Below are positions 9,082-17,634 of a stretch of 64,000 bases of DNA, in pieces (within the stretch, counting starts at the first letter, position 1; the number at the start of each line of letters is the position of its first letter). The notes below the pieces were generated by a model. The model was not told where the DNA came from. It saw only the letters and a program-made list of their open reading frames with translations, and made no database searches. The translations under genes and the position numbers were made by a program. The stretch spans positions 62,001 to 126,000 of the forward strand of contig JAIXTW010000002.1 of assembly GCA_027483765.1 (NCBI GenBank). The letters run 5' to 3'. The DNA is from Streptomycetaceae bacterium. GTDB taxonomy: Bacteria > Actinomycetota > Actinomycetes > Nanopelagicales > Nanopelagicaceae.

Positions 9082-9095
9082 TCACCGCTCTGGTC

Positions 9096-9107
9096 TAATC
9101 TACTTCC
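9096..9107 (+). promoter_or_regulatory. Leaderless -10 promoter of radA
   Basis: TAATCT at 9096-9101 is followed by a 6-nt spacer and the radA ATG at 9108. There is no ribosome-binding site between the previous stop and this start. Confidence 0.55.
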
Positions 9108-10475
9108 ATGGCCAAAGTCGAGAAGGATCCATTTCGCTGCTCTGAATGCGGTTGGAACTCCCAAAAGTGGGTCGGCCGCTGCGGAGAATGTCAGGCATGG
9201 GGCACAGTTGAAGAGCTAGCTGCGCCGAAGAAACTCTCACTCGTTGCTGGCTCTGTTACCAATAAAGCCACCGCTATCGGCGATGTTGATCTATCTGCAG
9301 CTCACGCTAGGCCAACTGGTGTTTCAGAGTTAGATCGTGTTCTCGGTGGCGGACTAGTTCCAGGTGCTGCAATTCTTCTTGCCGGCGAACCAGGAGTTGG
9401 TAAATCAACTCTCTTACTTTCAGTCGCTGCGCAAACTGCTGCGAAAGGAATCCGTGCGCTCTACATTTCAGGTGAAGAATCTGCATCACAAGTTCGCTTA
9501 CGCGCCGAACGCATTAACGCCATCGATCCTCAATTATTTCTCGCCTCCGAAACTGATTTAGGTGCGGTCATTGCACATATTGATGCTGTTAAACCCGAAC
9601 TTCTCATCATCGACTCAGTGCAAACAATCGGTTCTTCCACAGCGGATGGATCACCCGGTGGAGTAACTCAGGTTCGTGAAGTTGCAGGTGCGCTCATTCG
9701 AATCTGTAAAGACCGAGACATTACGCTGCTCTTAGTTGGACATGTAACAAAAGATGGCTCCATCGCTGGTCCACGTTTACTCGAACATATTGTCGATGTC
9801 GTGCTGCAATTCGAAGGCGAACGTCACTCACGTCTTCGCCTGATTCGTGCAATTAAGAATCGTTTTGGCGCCAGCGATGAAGTGGGTTGCTTTGATTTAA
9901 GTGATACCGGTATCGAGAGCGTGCTCGACCCAACTGGGTTATTTACTTCTCGCCATACTGAACCTGTTCCCGGAACCTGCGTGACGGTAACTCTCGAAGG
10001 CCGTCGCCCGTTACTTGCTGAAATTCAAGCGTTAGTAAGTGCCGGACGCGAGAATGACTTTGGAAATGCCCGACGAGTAACCAGCGGCCTCGACTCCGCC
10101 CGCACTTCTATGACGCTAGCAGTCCTCGAACTTCGCGCACATGTGCGCGTGGGTGGTCGCGATGTCTACGCCGCAACTGTTGGCGGCATGAAGATGTCAG
10201 AGCCAGCTGCAGATTTAGCACTCGCACTTGCGGTTGCATCAGCTGCTAAAGGTCTAGCACTGCCTGCAGATCTCGTTGCTATCGGTGAAGTTGGTCTCGC
10301 TGGTGAGATTCGTAAAGTAAGCGGGGTTTCTCGCAGATTAGCTGAGGCTTATCGCTTAGGTTTTAAACGCGCGCTGGTTCCATCTGGCTCTGATGTAAAA
10401 ATTGATGGCATGGAGATCGTAGAAGTTTCTCGACTCGATCAAGCACTGCAGCGTGTAAAAATCAACGGTGATTAA
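9108..10475 (+). CDS. radA: DNA repair protein RadA
   Basis: A 455-aa RecA-like branch-migration helicase that processes recombination intermediates. It has an N-terminal zinc finger (C11, C14, C25, C28), Walker A GEPGVGKS (93-100), the RadA-specific KNRFG motif (250-254) and a C-terminal Lon-protease-like domain (VGGMKMSEPAADLALALA). The stop TAA shares its last base with the ATG of mutY (TAATG at 10473-10477), so the two repair genes are coupled. In many Actinobacteria disA follows radA; here it does not. Confidence 0.96.
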   Translation: MAKVEKDPFRCSECGWNSQKWVGRCGECQAWGTVEELAAPKKLSLVAGSVTNKATAIGDVDLSAAHARPTGVSELDRVLGGGLVPGAAILLAGEPGVGKSTLLLSVAAQTAAKGIRALYISGEESASQVRLRAERINAIDPQLFLASETDLGAVIAHIDAVKPELLIIDSVQTIGSSTADGSPGGVTQVREVAGALIRICKDRDITLLLVGHVTKDGSIAGPRLLEHIVDVVLQFEGERHSRLRLIRAIKNRFGASDEVGCFDLSDTGIESVLDPTGLFTSRHTEPVPGTCVTVTLEGRRPLLAEIQALVSAGRENDFGNARRVTSGLDSARTSMTLAVLELRAHVRVGGRDVYAATVGGMKMSEPAADLALALAVASAAKGLALPADLVAIGEVGLAGEIRKVSGVSRRLAEAYRLGFKRALVPSGSDVKIDGMEIVEVSRLDQALQRVKINGD

Positions 10476-11323
10476 TGTACGAGAAAGAAATCCTCGCTTG
10501 GTTTAAGAAGAATAAACGCGATCTTCCTTGGCGAAAGACAGATACCTGGGGTGTGCTTGTCTCCGAGTTTATGTTGCAACAAACTCCCGTCAATCGCGTT
10601 CTTCCCGTCTATATCGACTGGATGAAACGTTGGCCCACCGCAGCGACACTTGCAAAAGCAACGCCGGCAGAAGTAATTACCGCTTGGGGACGTCTCGGAT
10701 ATCCCAGACGTGCGCTGCGCTTACATGAGTGCGCAAAAGTAATCACTAAAGAATATAAAGGTCGTATCCCGGAAAATGAATCCGAGTTACGGGCGTTGCC
10801 TGGCATCGGCGAGTACACCGCAGCTGCCATGATGGCATTTGCATTTGGTGCTCGTTCACTTGTACTTGATATCAATATTCGTAGACTCTTTGCGCGCCTC
10901 TACGACGGCGTACAAAGTCCGACCGCAAGTGCGACAAAGCAGGAGAAGGCACGATATGAAGCTTTAATTCCAAGCAAGGATGCACATATTTGGGCGGCAG
11001 CCACCATGGAGTTAGGTGCTCTTGTTTGTACTTCACAATCACCTAAATGTGGAATCTGTCCGGTGGCAAAAGATTGCACCTGGCGAAGTCTGGATTATCC
11101 GCAATCAGATATCGTGAAACGAAGACAAACGTGGCATGGCACAGATCGTCAGTGCCGAGGCGCAATCGTGCAGGCGCTGCGCGAAAATGAACTCTTAAAG
11201 AAGAGTGAGATTGCGCAGTTATGGGATGTGCCTTCGCAATTAGAGAAGGCGCTAATAACGCTGCTCGATGATGGCCTCATTGAAGCTCGTGGGAAAAGTG
11301 GTTACTCACTTCCCCGCACGTGA
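10475..11323 (+). CDS. mutY: A/G-specific adenine DNA glycosylase
   Basis: Removes adenine mispaired with 8-oxoguanine. At 282 aa it carries catalytic E31 (VSEFMLQQT), the helix-hairpin-helix LPGIGEYTAAA with catalytic D132 (LVLDINIRR), and the [4Fe-4S] ligands C185, C192, C195 and C201 with C-x6-C-x2-C-x5-C spacing. After the cluster only about 80 residues remain, so the NUDIX-like 8-oxoG recognition domain of the E. coli enzyme is absent; shorter forms are usual in Actinobacteria. Coupled to radA through TAATG. The convergent clpC ends 10 bp away. Confidence 0.95.
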   Translation: MYEKEILAWFKKNKRDLPWRKTDTWGVLVSEFMLQQTPVNRVLPVYIDWMKRWPTAATLAKATPAEVITAWGRLGYPRRALRLHECAKVITKEYKGRIPENESELRALPGIGEYTAAAMMAFAFGARSLVLDINIRRLFARLYDGVQSPTASATKQEKARYEALIPSKDAHIWAAATMELGALVCTSQSPKCGICPVAKDCTWRSLDYPQSDIVKRRQTWHGTDRQCRGAIVQALRENELLKKSEIAQLWDVPSQLEKALITLLDDGLIEARGKSGYSLPRT

Positions 11324-11333
11324 TTCTTAAGAA

Positions 11334-13835
11334 TTAAGCAGTTGGTGTCTCAGCCAAATCTTCCGGGCTATCTGGTGTTAACACCTTTGCTGAACCCTTA
11401 AATGTGAACTTAGCATCAGCATCGACACCTTCGACATCGACGACGATGATTTCGCCAGCCTTAAGTTCGCCGAAGAGAATTCGCTCAGAGAGTGCATCTT
11501 CAATCTCTCGTTGAATAACTCGACGGAGTGGACGCGCGCCTAGCAGTGGGTCATATCCACGCGCTGCCAGGAGGTCCTTCGCAGCTTGTGTGAGTTCAAT
11601 ACCCATATCTTTTACCTTCAGACGTTCATCAAGGCTGGCGATCATGAGATCGACAATCTGAATGATCTGATCCTTGGTGAGCTGGTGGAAGACGATGACA
11701 TCGTCGATACGGTTGAGGAACTCAGGGCGGAAGTGGTTCTTAAGTTCGTCTTGAACTTTGCCCTTCATGCGATCGTAATTTGTGAGGTCATCTTCGGCGT
11801 TGGCAAAACCAAGTCCAAGTGACTTCGAGATATCGCGAGTTCCTAAGTTTGTTGTCATGATGATGACGGTGTTCTTGAAGTCAACGGTGCGGCCTTGGGC
11901 ATCGGTGAGGCGACCATCTTCTAGCACCTGCAAGAGTGAGTTGAAGATATCTGGGTGCGCTTTTTCAATTTCATCGAAGAGCACAACTGAGAATGGACGG
12001 CGACGAACCTTCTCAGTGAGCTGTCCACCTTCGTCGTATCCCACATATCCCGGAGGTGAACCGAATAGACGTGAGGCGGTATGGCGCTCTGAATATTCAG
12101 ACATATCGAGTTGAATCAACGCTGTCTCGTCACCGAATAAGAATGATGCAAGTGTGCGAGAAAGTTCTGTCTTACCAACACCTGATGGACCGGCGAAGAT
12201 AAATGATCCACCTGGACGCTTTGGATCCTTTAGGCCCGCGCGAGTACGACGGATTGCTTGAGATAGCGCCTTGATGGCTTGGTCTTGACCAATAACGCGG
12301 CGATGAAGTTCATCTTCCATGCGCAGCAAACGAGCTGTCTCTTCTTCAGTTAACTTAAATACTGGAATGCCGGTAGAAGCAGATAAGACTTGAGCGATAA
12401 GTTCTTCATCAACTTCTGTGACTTTATCGAGGTCTGTTGCCTTCCAATTCTTCTCTGCTTCTTGCTTCTCTTGTAGGAGTGTCTTCTCGTTGTCACGGAA
12501 AGATGCTGCTCCTTCAAAATCTTGCGCATCGATTGCAGATTCTTTCGCTTTACGAGCGCTAGCAATCTTGTCATCGAACTCGCGGAGTTCAGCTGGCGCT
12601 GTCATGCGCTTGATACGAAGACGTGATCCCGCTTCATCGATGAGGTCAATCGCCTTATCCGGCAGGAAGCGATCTGAAACATAGCGATCAGCCATATTTG
12701 CAGCGGCGGCAAGGGCGCCATCGGTAATCGAAACACGGTGATGTGTCTCGTACCGATCGCGAAGTCCTTTAAGAATTTCGATGGTGTGAGCTACTGATGG
12801 CTCTTTTACCTGAATAGGTTGGAAGCGGCGCTCTAGCGCTGCATCCTTTTCGATGTGCTTACGATATTCATCAAGTGTGGTCGCACCAATTGTTTGCAGC
12901 TCACCACGTGCAAGCATCGGCTTTAAAATACTTGCGGCATCGATAGCACCTTCAGCCGCGCCAGCACCAACGAGTGTGTGAATTTCATCGATAAAGATAA
13001 TGATGTCGCCACGTGTCTTGATTTCTTTTAGAACTTTCTTTAAACGTTCTTCGAAATCACCACGGTAGCGTGAACCTGCGACAAGTGCGCCGAGGTCAAG
13101 TGAGTAGAGCTGCTTATCTTTCAAAGTTTCTGGCACATCGTTCTTGGCAATCGCTTGCGCTAAGCCTTCAACGACTGCAGTCTTTCCAACTCCAGGTTCG
13201 CCAATGAGTACCGGGTTGTTCTTAGTACGGCGAGAAAGAATCTGCATTACGCGTTCAATTTCTAATTCACGGCCGATGACAGGATCGAGCTTGCCTTCGC
13301 GAGCAGCAGCTGTCAGGTTACGACCAAATTGATCGAGTACTAGTGAAGTAGATGGAGTGCCCTCTGCTGGACCGCCTTGGGTAACAGTCTCTTTGCCTTG
13401 GTAGCCAGAGAGCAGTTGAATAACTTGTTGACGTACTCGGTTGAGATCTGCGCCAAGCTTTACGAGAACTTGTGCTGCAACACCTTCGCCCTCGCGAATG
13501 AGTCCTAGCAAAATATGTTCGGTACCGATGTAGTTATGTCCGAGCTGTAGCGCTTCGCGGAGTGAGAGTTCAAGAACTTTCTTCGCACGTGGCGTAAATG
13601 GAATGTGGCCACTTGGTGCTTGCTGACCTTGACCAATAATTTCTTCAACTTGTGCGCGCACACCTTCAAGCGAGATGCCGAGTGACTCGAGACCCTTCGC
13701 AGCAACACCTTCACCTTCGTGGATGAGGCCAAGGAGGATGTGTTCAGTGCCGATGTAGTTGTGATTGAGCATGCGTGCTTCTTCTTGAGCTAGGACAACA
13801 ACTCGTCGAGCTCGATCGGTAAAGCGCTCAAACAT
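11334..13835 (-). CDS. clpC: ATP-dependent Clp protease ATPase subunit ClpC
   Basis: An 833-aa AAA+ unfoldase that feeds substrates to ClpP. Domain order is two Clp-N repeats (residues ~1-145, [13 protein letters not shown] twice), AAA domain 1 with Walker A GEPGVGKT (212-219), a UVR/coiled-coil insertion (~420-465), and AAA domain 2 with Walker A GPSGVGKT (549-556). Start [11 protein letters not shown] is the classic ClpC beginning. It has a Shine-Dalgarno GAAGGAG about 8 nt upstream, unlike the leaderless genes nearby, and a 164-bp upstream gap, one of the longest here, so regulation is likely. No clear ClgR or HspR operator was identified. Confidence 0.97.
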   Translation of the reverse strand: MFERFTDRARRVVVLAQEEARMLNHNYIGTEHILLGLIHEGEGVAAKGLESLGISLEGVRAQVEEIIGQGQQAPSGHIPFTPRAKKVLELSLREALQLGHNYIGTEHILLGLIREGEGVAAQVLVKLGADLNRVRQQVIQLLSGYQGKETVTQGGPAEGTPSTSLVLDQFGRNLTAAAREGKLDPVIGRELEIERVMQILSRRTKNNPVLIGEPGVGKTAVVEGLAQAIAKNDVPETLKDKQLYSLDLGALVAGSRYRGDFEERLKKVLKEIKTRGDIIIFIDEIHTLVGAGAAEGAIDAASILKPMLARGELQTIGATTLDEYRKHIEKDAALERRFQPIQVKEPSVAHTIEILKGLRDRYETHHRVSITDGALAAAANMADRYVSDRFLPDKAIDLIDEAGSRLRIKRMTAPAELREFDDKIASARKAKESAIDAQDFEGAASFRDNEKTLLQEKQEAEKNWKATDLDKVTEVDEELIAQVLSASTGIPVFKLTEEETARLLRMEDELHRRVIGQDQAIKALSQAIRRTRAGLKDPKRPGGSFIFAGPSGVGKTELSRTLASFLFGDETALIQLDMSEYSERHTASRLFGSPPGYVGYDEGGQLTEKVRRRPFSVVLFDEIEKAHPDIFNSLLQVLEDGRLTDAQGRTVDFKNTVIIMTTNLGTRDISKSLGLGFANAEDDLTNYDRMKGKVQDELKNHFRPEFLNRIDDVIVFHQLTKDQIIQIVDLMIASLDERLKVKDMGIELTQAAKDLLAARGYDPLLGARPLRRVIQREIEDALSERILFGELKAGEIIVVDVEGVDADAKFTFKGSAKVLTPDSPEDLAETPTA

Positions 13836-13981
13836 TGGCGGACTCCTTCATTTCTACTCTGTGCTGACTAACCTGTGGACTGCTGAGATAAGCCTATAAC
13901 CCAGCCTAGGGAAGGCGCGAGGTGGAAAGCTTGATGTACCTCGTAGAACCCTAAATATGGGGTGAATATTCCCTCGAATTA
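13836..13981 (-). promoter_or_regulatory. clpC upstream region with Shine-Dalgarno site
   Basis: On the minus strand the clpC start is preceded by GAAGGAG about 8 nt away. Further up, a stretch reading TTATAGGCTTATCT offers overlapping -10 candidates, so the mRNA probably has a leader. A 6-bp inverted repeat CGAGGT/ACCTCG also lies here. No known stress operator is recognised. Confidence 0.35.
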
Positions 13982-14003
13982 CTAGCGGTGGCCTCAGCGC
14001 TAG
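13982..14003 (-). terminator. Hairpin CTAGCG-N10-CGCTAG at the end of the lysS-argA operon
   Basis: Arms of 6 bp (13982-13987 and 13998-14003) enclose a 10-nt loop. The upstream arm, read on the minus strand, contains the argA stop codon TAG. There is no T-tract, so termination is uncertain. The same hairpin arms recur at 27097-27117 and 38944-38964. Confidence 0.35.
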
Positions 14004-14494
14004 AGGGTTCGCAGCATCCGGGTATTGCCAAGGGTATTTGGCTTCACCGACTCAAGATCGAGAAATTCTGCGACGCCAGCATCGTAGGAACGAAGCAGCT
14101 GCTGATACACATCGTGATCAACCGGAGTTCCCTGAATCTCTTCAAAACCGTGACGTGCGAAAAACGCAGTTTGAAATGTAAGACAGAAAATTCGCTGCAC
14201 GCCAACTGCGCGGGCTCTGTCAATGATTGCTTCCATAATTTGATGACCAACGCCTTTTTTATGCCAATTCTTATCTACTGCAACGGTTCGCACTTCTGCT
14301 AAGTCTTCCCACAGTACGTGCAGTGCACCGCACCCAATAATTACACCATCGTGCTCGGCGACAATAAATTCTTGAACACTTTCGTAGAGCGTAACTGTTT
14401 CTTTCGCCAGCATTTGTCCAGGAGCAGCATATGAATCAACCAGTTCGCGGATTGCCTTTACATCAGATGTCTTAGCAGAACGAATAATTGTCAT
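14000..14494 (-). CDS. argA: Amino-acid N-acetyltransferase (N-acetylglutamate synthase), single GNAT domain
   Basis: A 164-aa GNAT enzyme closely matching the Mycobacterium Rv2747 type of N-acetylglutamate synthase, which makes the first intermediate of arginine synthesis from glutamate and acetyl-CoA. Family landmarks are VTLYESVQEF, IGCGALHVLWEDLAEVRTVAV, the acetyl-CoA loop WHKKGVGHQIM, and the C-terminal LTFQTAFFARHGF and SVKPNTLGN. It starts 2 nt after the lysS stop and is probably cotranscribed with it. The stop codon lies inside a hairpin arm. Confidence 0.88.
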   Translation of the reverse strand: MTIIRSAKTSDVKAIRELVDSYAAPGQMLAKETVTLYESVQEFIVAEHDGVIIGCGALHVLWEDLAEVRTVAVDKNWHKKGVGHQIMEAIIDRARAVGVQRIFCLTFQTAFFARHGFEEIQGTPVDHDVYQQLLRSYDAGVAEFLDLESVKPNTLGNTRMLRTL

Positions 14495-14496
14495 AG

Positions 14497-16005
14497 TTAA
14501 TCAACTTCCGGTTTTACAAGCGGGAAGAGAATCGTTTCGCGAATTCCAAGTCCTGTCAGCGCCATCAGTAAACGATCGACGCCCATTCCCATTCCTCCCA
14601 TTGGGGGCATGCCAAATTCCATCGCTCGTAAGAAATCTTCATCAACCTGCATCGCTTCTAAATCGCCTTTAGCACCAAGTTGAGCCTGTTCAACTAAACG
14701 ATTGCGTTGAATTACTGGGTCGATGAGTTCAGAGTAACCGGTGGCTAATTCAAATCCATCGACATAGAGATCCCACTTTTCGACCATACCTGGAAGTTCA
14801 CGGTGTGCACGAACCAAAGGTGATGTATCTACTGGATAGCCCATCACAAACGTTGGTTCGACCAATTTATCTTTTGCCACATGTTCAAAAATCTCTTCGG
14901 CGAGCTTGCCAGTGAGCCACTTTGGATCGATCTTCATGCCTAGCTTTGTGGCATATTTCGTCAGCTCATCGATAGGTGTAAGTGCTGTTACCTGCTCACC
15001 TACTCCTTCAGAAATTGCATCGTAGAGTGAAATTTCTTTCCAGTTACCACCAAGGTCTGCTTCTCGTCCATCGTGATGAGTGACAACATGTGAACCGGAT
15101 ACCGCTACGGCCGCGTTTTGAATCAGGGAGCGAGTGAGATCAGCGATGGTGCGCCAGTCGCCGTAGGCCATGTATGACTCAACCATCGCAAACTCAGGTG
15201 AGTGCGACGAGTCAGCTCCTTCGTTGCGAAAATTACGATTGATTTCAAAGACACGTTCGATGCCACCCACAACACAGCGCTTTAAGAAAAGTTCGGGTGC
15301 GATACGCATATATAAATCCATGTCGTACGCATTGCTAAATGTTTTAAATGGTCGAGCTGCTGCCCCGCCATGCATTACTTGCAGCATGGGTGTTTCTACC
15401 TCGATAAAACTCTGATTATTAAAAGTTTCACGAAGTGAGCGCATAACATTTGGTCGCATTCGTGCAGCGCTACGCGCTTCCGGGCGAACAATAAGGTCGA
15501 CATAGCGCATACGAACACGGGTCTCTTCAGACATTGGTTTGTGATCATTCGGCAGCGGTCGTAGCGATTTTGATGCCAGCGTCCATGAATTCGCAAGAAT
15601 GGAGAGCTCTCCTCGCTTCGAGGTAATAATCTCGCCGGTTACCGAAACAATGTCGCCTAAGTCGATATCGGATTTCCATGCGTCTAATTGCGCTTCGCCG
15701 ACTTTATCCAGCGACAACATCGCTTGCAGTTCTGTTCCATCACCTTCGCGCAGCGTTGCAAAACAGAGTTTTCCAGTATCGCGCTTAAAAATTATTCGTC
15801 CGGTTAGGCTCTCAATGTCACCGGTCGCAATATCTGTTTCGAGTCCAACATATTTATCTCGAATTTCTGAAAGTGATTTGGTGCGAGCCACCGCCACTGG
15901 ATAAGGCTCAATTCCACGCTCAAGCAGGCTGGCGCGCTTCTCGCGACGAATCCGAAGTTGCTCCGGTAGATCGTCCTCTTGAGCTGGTGCGTTATCAGTG
16001 GTCAT
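14497..16005 (-). CDS. lysS: Lysyl-tRNA synthetase, class II
   Basis: Charges tRNA-Lys. The ATG at 16005 (MTTDNAPAQ) gives 502 aa, the family's usual length; an upstream in-frame start would run into coaX and add 24 residues unlike LysRS. The N-terminal OB-fold anticodon-binding domain includes GRIIFKRDTGKLCFATLREG. Class II motif 2 is FRNEGADSSHSPEF and motif 3 GMGMGVDRLLMALTG. It follows coaX by 34 nt. A TAGACT hexamer stands 10 nt upstream, so a very short leader or read-through from coaX are both possible. Confidence 0.95.
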   Translation of the reverse strand: MTTDNAPAQEDDLPEQLRIRREKRASLLERGIEPYPVAVARTKSLSEIRDKYVGLETDIATGDIESLTGRIIFKRDTGKLCFATLREGDGTELQAMLSLDKVGEAQLDAWKSDIDLGDIVSVTGEIITSKRGELSILANSWTLASKSLRPLPNDHKPMSEETRVRMRYVDLIVRPEARSAARMRPNVMRSLRETFNNQSFIEVETPMLQVMHGGAAARPFKTFSNAYDMDLYMRIAPELFLKRCVVGGIERVFEINRNFRNEGADSSHSPEFAMVESYMAYGDWRTIADLTRSLIQNAAVAVSGSHVVTHHDGREADLGGNWKEISLYDAISEGVGEQVTALTPIDELTKYATKLGMKIDPKWLTGKLAEEIFEHVAKDKLVEPTFVMGYPVDTSPLVRAHRELPGMVEKWDLYVDGFELATGYSELIDPVIQRNRLVEQAQLGAKGDLEAMQVDEDFLRAMEFGMPPMGGMGMGVDRLLMALTGLGIRETILFPLVKPEVD

Positions 16006-16039
16006 AGTGGCGCAGAGTCTATCGTTTTTCGCTGTAGAA

Positions 16040-16807
16040 CTAGTCAGAGTTCTTCTCGTGGATGAGTCGAAGGCCAATCAAAGTCAGATCTGGCTCGTGC
16101 TCATCAATGGTTTCAGATACACCAATCATCAACGGGGCTAAGCCTCCTGTTGCAATTACTATCGGCGCTTTCTCATAACTTTGCAAAAGTTCCTCAGTTA
16201 TTCGTTCGACTAGGCCATCTACCTGTCCGGCAAATCCATAGATAGTTCCAGATTGCAGCGCCTCGACCGTGTTCTTACCAATGACGTTCTTGGGTTTAAT
16301 CAATTCAACTTTACGTAATTGCGCCGCACGTGCAGCAAGTGCATCGACTGAAATTTCAATTCCGGGTGCAAGTGCTCCACCAAGAAACTCGCCCTTAGGA
16401 GAGACAACATCGAGATTAGTTGACGTTCCAAAATCGACGACAATAGCTGGTCCGCCAAACAGAGTGTGTGCAGCTAGCGTGTTAACGATTCTATCTGCCC
16501 CAATTTCTTTCGGGTTATCTACCAATAGTTGTACGCCAGTTTTTGTACCTGGTTCCACAATTGTTACCGGGATTTCGCTGAAGTATGAATCGATCATGGT
16601 GCGCAATTCCCGGAGCGTGGCTGGCACGGTAGAGCAGATAGCGAGTCCTGAGACTTTATACCCGGCGACTAAGGCGCTGTATTGCAACCAGAGTTCATCG
16701 GCAGTGGTTCGTGGATCAGTCTTCACACGCCACGATTTGATGAGGTTCTTGCCATCAAAAATTCCAAGAACCGTATTTGTATTTCCTACATCGACAGTTA
16801 ACAACAT
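16040..16807 (-). CDS. coaX: Type III pantothenate kinase
   Basis: Phosphorylates pantothenate, the first step from vitamin B5 to coenzyme A. At 255 aa it belongs to the ASKHA fold: phosphate-1 motif DVGNTNT (catalytic D6), ADRIVNTLAA, and phosphate-2 region DFGTSTNLDVV with GGALAPGI. It begins 2 nt after the nadC stop. Together with panC three genes upstream it makes a pantothenate-to-CoA pair inside the cofactor operon. Confidence 0.94.
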   Translation of the reverse strand: MLLTVDVGNTNTVLGIFDGKNLIKSWRVKTDPRTTADELWLQYSALVAGYKVSGLAICSTVPATLRELRTMIDSYFSEIPVTIVEPGTKTGVQLLVDNPKEIGADRIVNTLAAHTLFGGPAIVVDFGTSTNLDVVSPKGEFLGGALAPGIEISVDALAARAAQLRKVELIKPKNVIGKNTVEALQSGTIYGFAGQVDGLVERITEELLQSYEKAPIVIATGGLAPLMIGVSETIDEHEPDLTLIGLRLIHEKNSD

Positions 16808-16809
16808 GA

Positions 16810-17634
16810 CTACTCCGCTCTCAGATCTAGGCCAATATCTAAAACAGGTGCGCTATGTGTCAGAGCGCCAATTGCCAAGTAATCAACGCCGGTTTGTGCA
16901 TACGCCAGAGCGTTTACCAATGAAATTCCACCTGAAGCTTCGAGTTTAAATGCGCCCGCCACCATTGCAACTGCTTTCGCGCAGAGCTCTGGACTCATGT
17001 TATCGAGCAAAACACAATCAGGCTTGAGTGAAATTAACTCTTGTAATTGATCCAAGGTGTCGACTTCAATCTGAATTTCTTTCGTCGGATACATCTCACG
17101 CACTCGATTAAATGCTTCTGCTACACCACCTGCAGCAGCAATGTGGTTATCTTTGATAAGCGCCGCAGCACTGAGGTTCATACGATGATTTGTTCCGCCG
17201 CCCATACGGACCGCATACTTTTCAAGAACGCGCATTCCTGGAGTTGTCTTTCGAGTATCTCGGATTACACAGTTAGTTCCGGCAATAGCATCTACCCAGG
17301 TACGCGTAAGTGTGGCTATCCCACTTAAATGGCCGAGGAAATTTAAGGCGGTACGTTCGGCCAACAAGATTGCCCGAGTATCACCGCGCACAGTCAAGAG
17401 AACGGTTCCTTTCGCGACAACTGCACCATCAGCAACAAAAACGGCAATCTCAGTAAGTCCTGCTTCTTCCAAAACCGCGCGAGCCATCTCTATTCCGGCA
17501 ATCACACCTGAATTACGTGCAACAAAATCTGCGACAACTTTTTCAGTTCCAGAGATAGTTGCTACCGATGTCACGTCCTGGCCGCCTTCGAGATCTTCAG
17601 CTAGCGCACGTTTAATAAGTTCGCGGTCAATCAT
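16810..17634 (-). CDS. nadC: Nicotinate-nucleotide pyrophosphorylase (quinolinate phosphoribosyltransferase)
   Basis: Converts quinolinate and PRPP to nicotinate mononucleotide in de novo NAD synthesis. At 274 aa it shows the conserved EDLEGGQDVTS start, RKTTPGMR (substrate-binding Arg/Lys), the GGGTNHRMNLS loop, and the EASGGISLVNA C-terminal barrel strand. The start overlaps the nadB stop by 4 nt (17631-17634), so the two are coupled. Confidence 0.95.
   Translation of the reverse strand: MIDRELIKRALAEDLEGGQDVTSVATISGTEKVVADFVARNSGVIAGIEMARAVLEEAGLTEIAVFVADGAVVAKGTVLLTVRGDTRAILLAERTALNFLGHLSGIATLTRTWVDAIAGTNCVIRDTRKTTPGMRVLEKYAVRMGGGTNHRMNLSAAALIKDNHIAAAGGVAEAFNRVREMYPTKEIQIEVDTLDQLQELISLKPDCVLLDNMSPELCAKAVAMVAGAFKLEASGGISLVNALAYAQTGVDYLAIGALTHSAPVLDIGLDLRAE

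Noticed and set aside
13988-14302. Plus-strand reading frame of 104 codons across argA
   Set aside because: It is a shadow of argA on the other strand; the argA product matches a known family along its whole length.
16006-16077. N-terminal extension of LysS to 16077
   Set aside because: It overlaps the coaX end, adds residues unlike LysRS, and the internal ATG gives the expected length.
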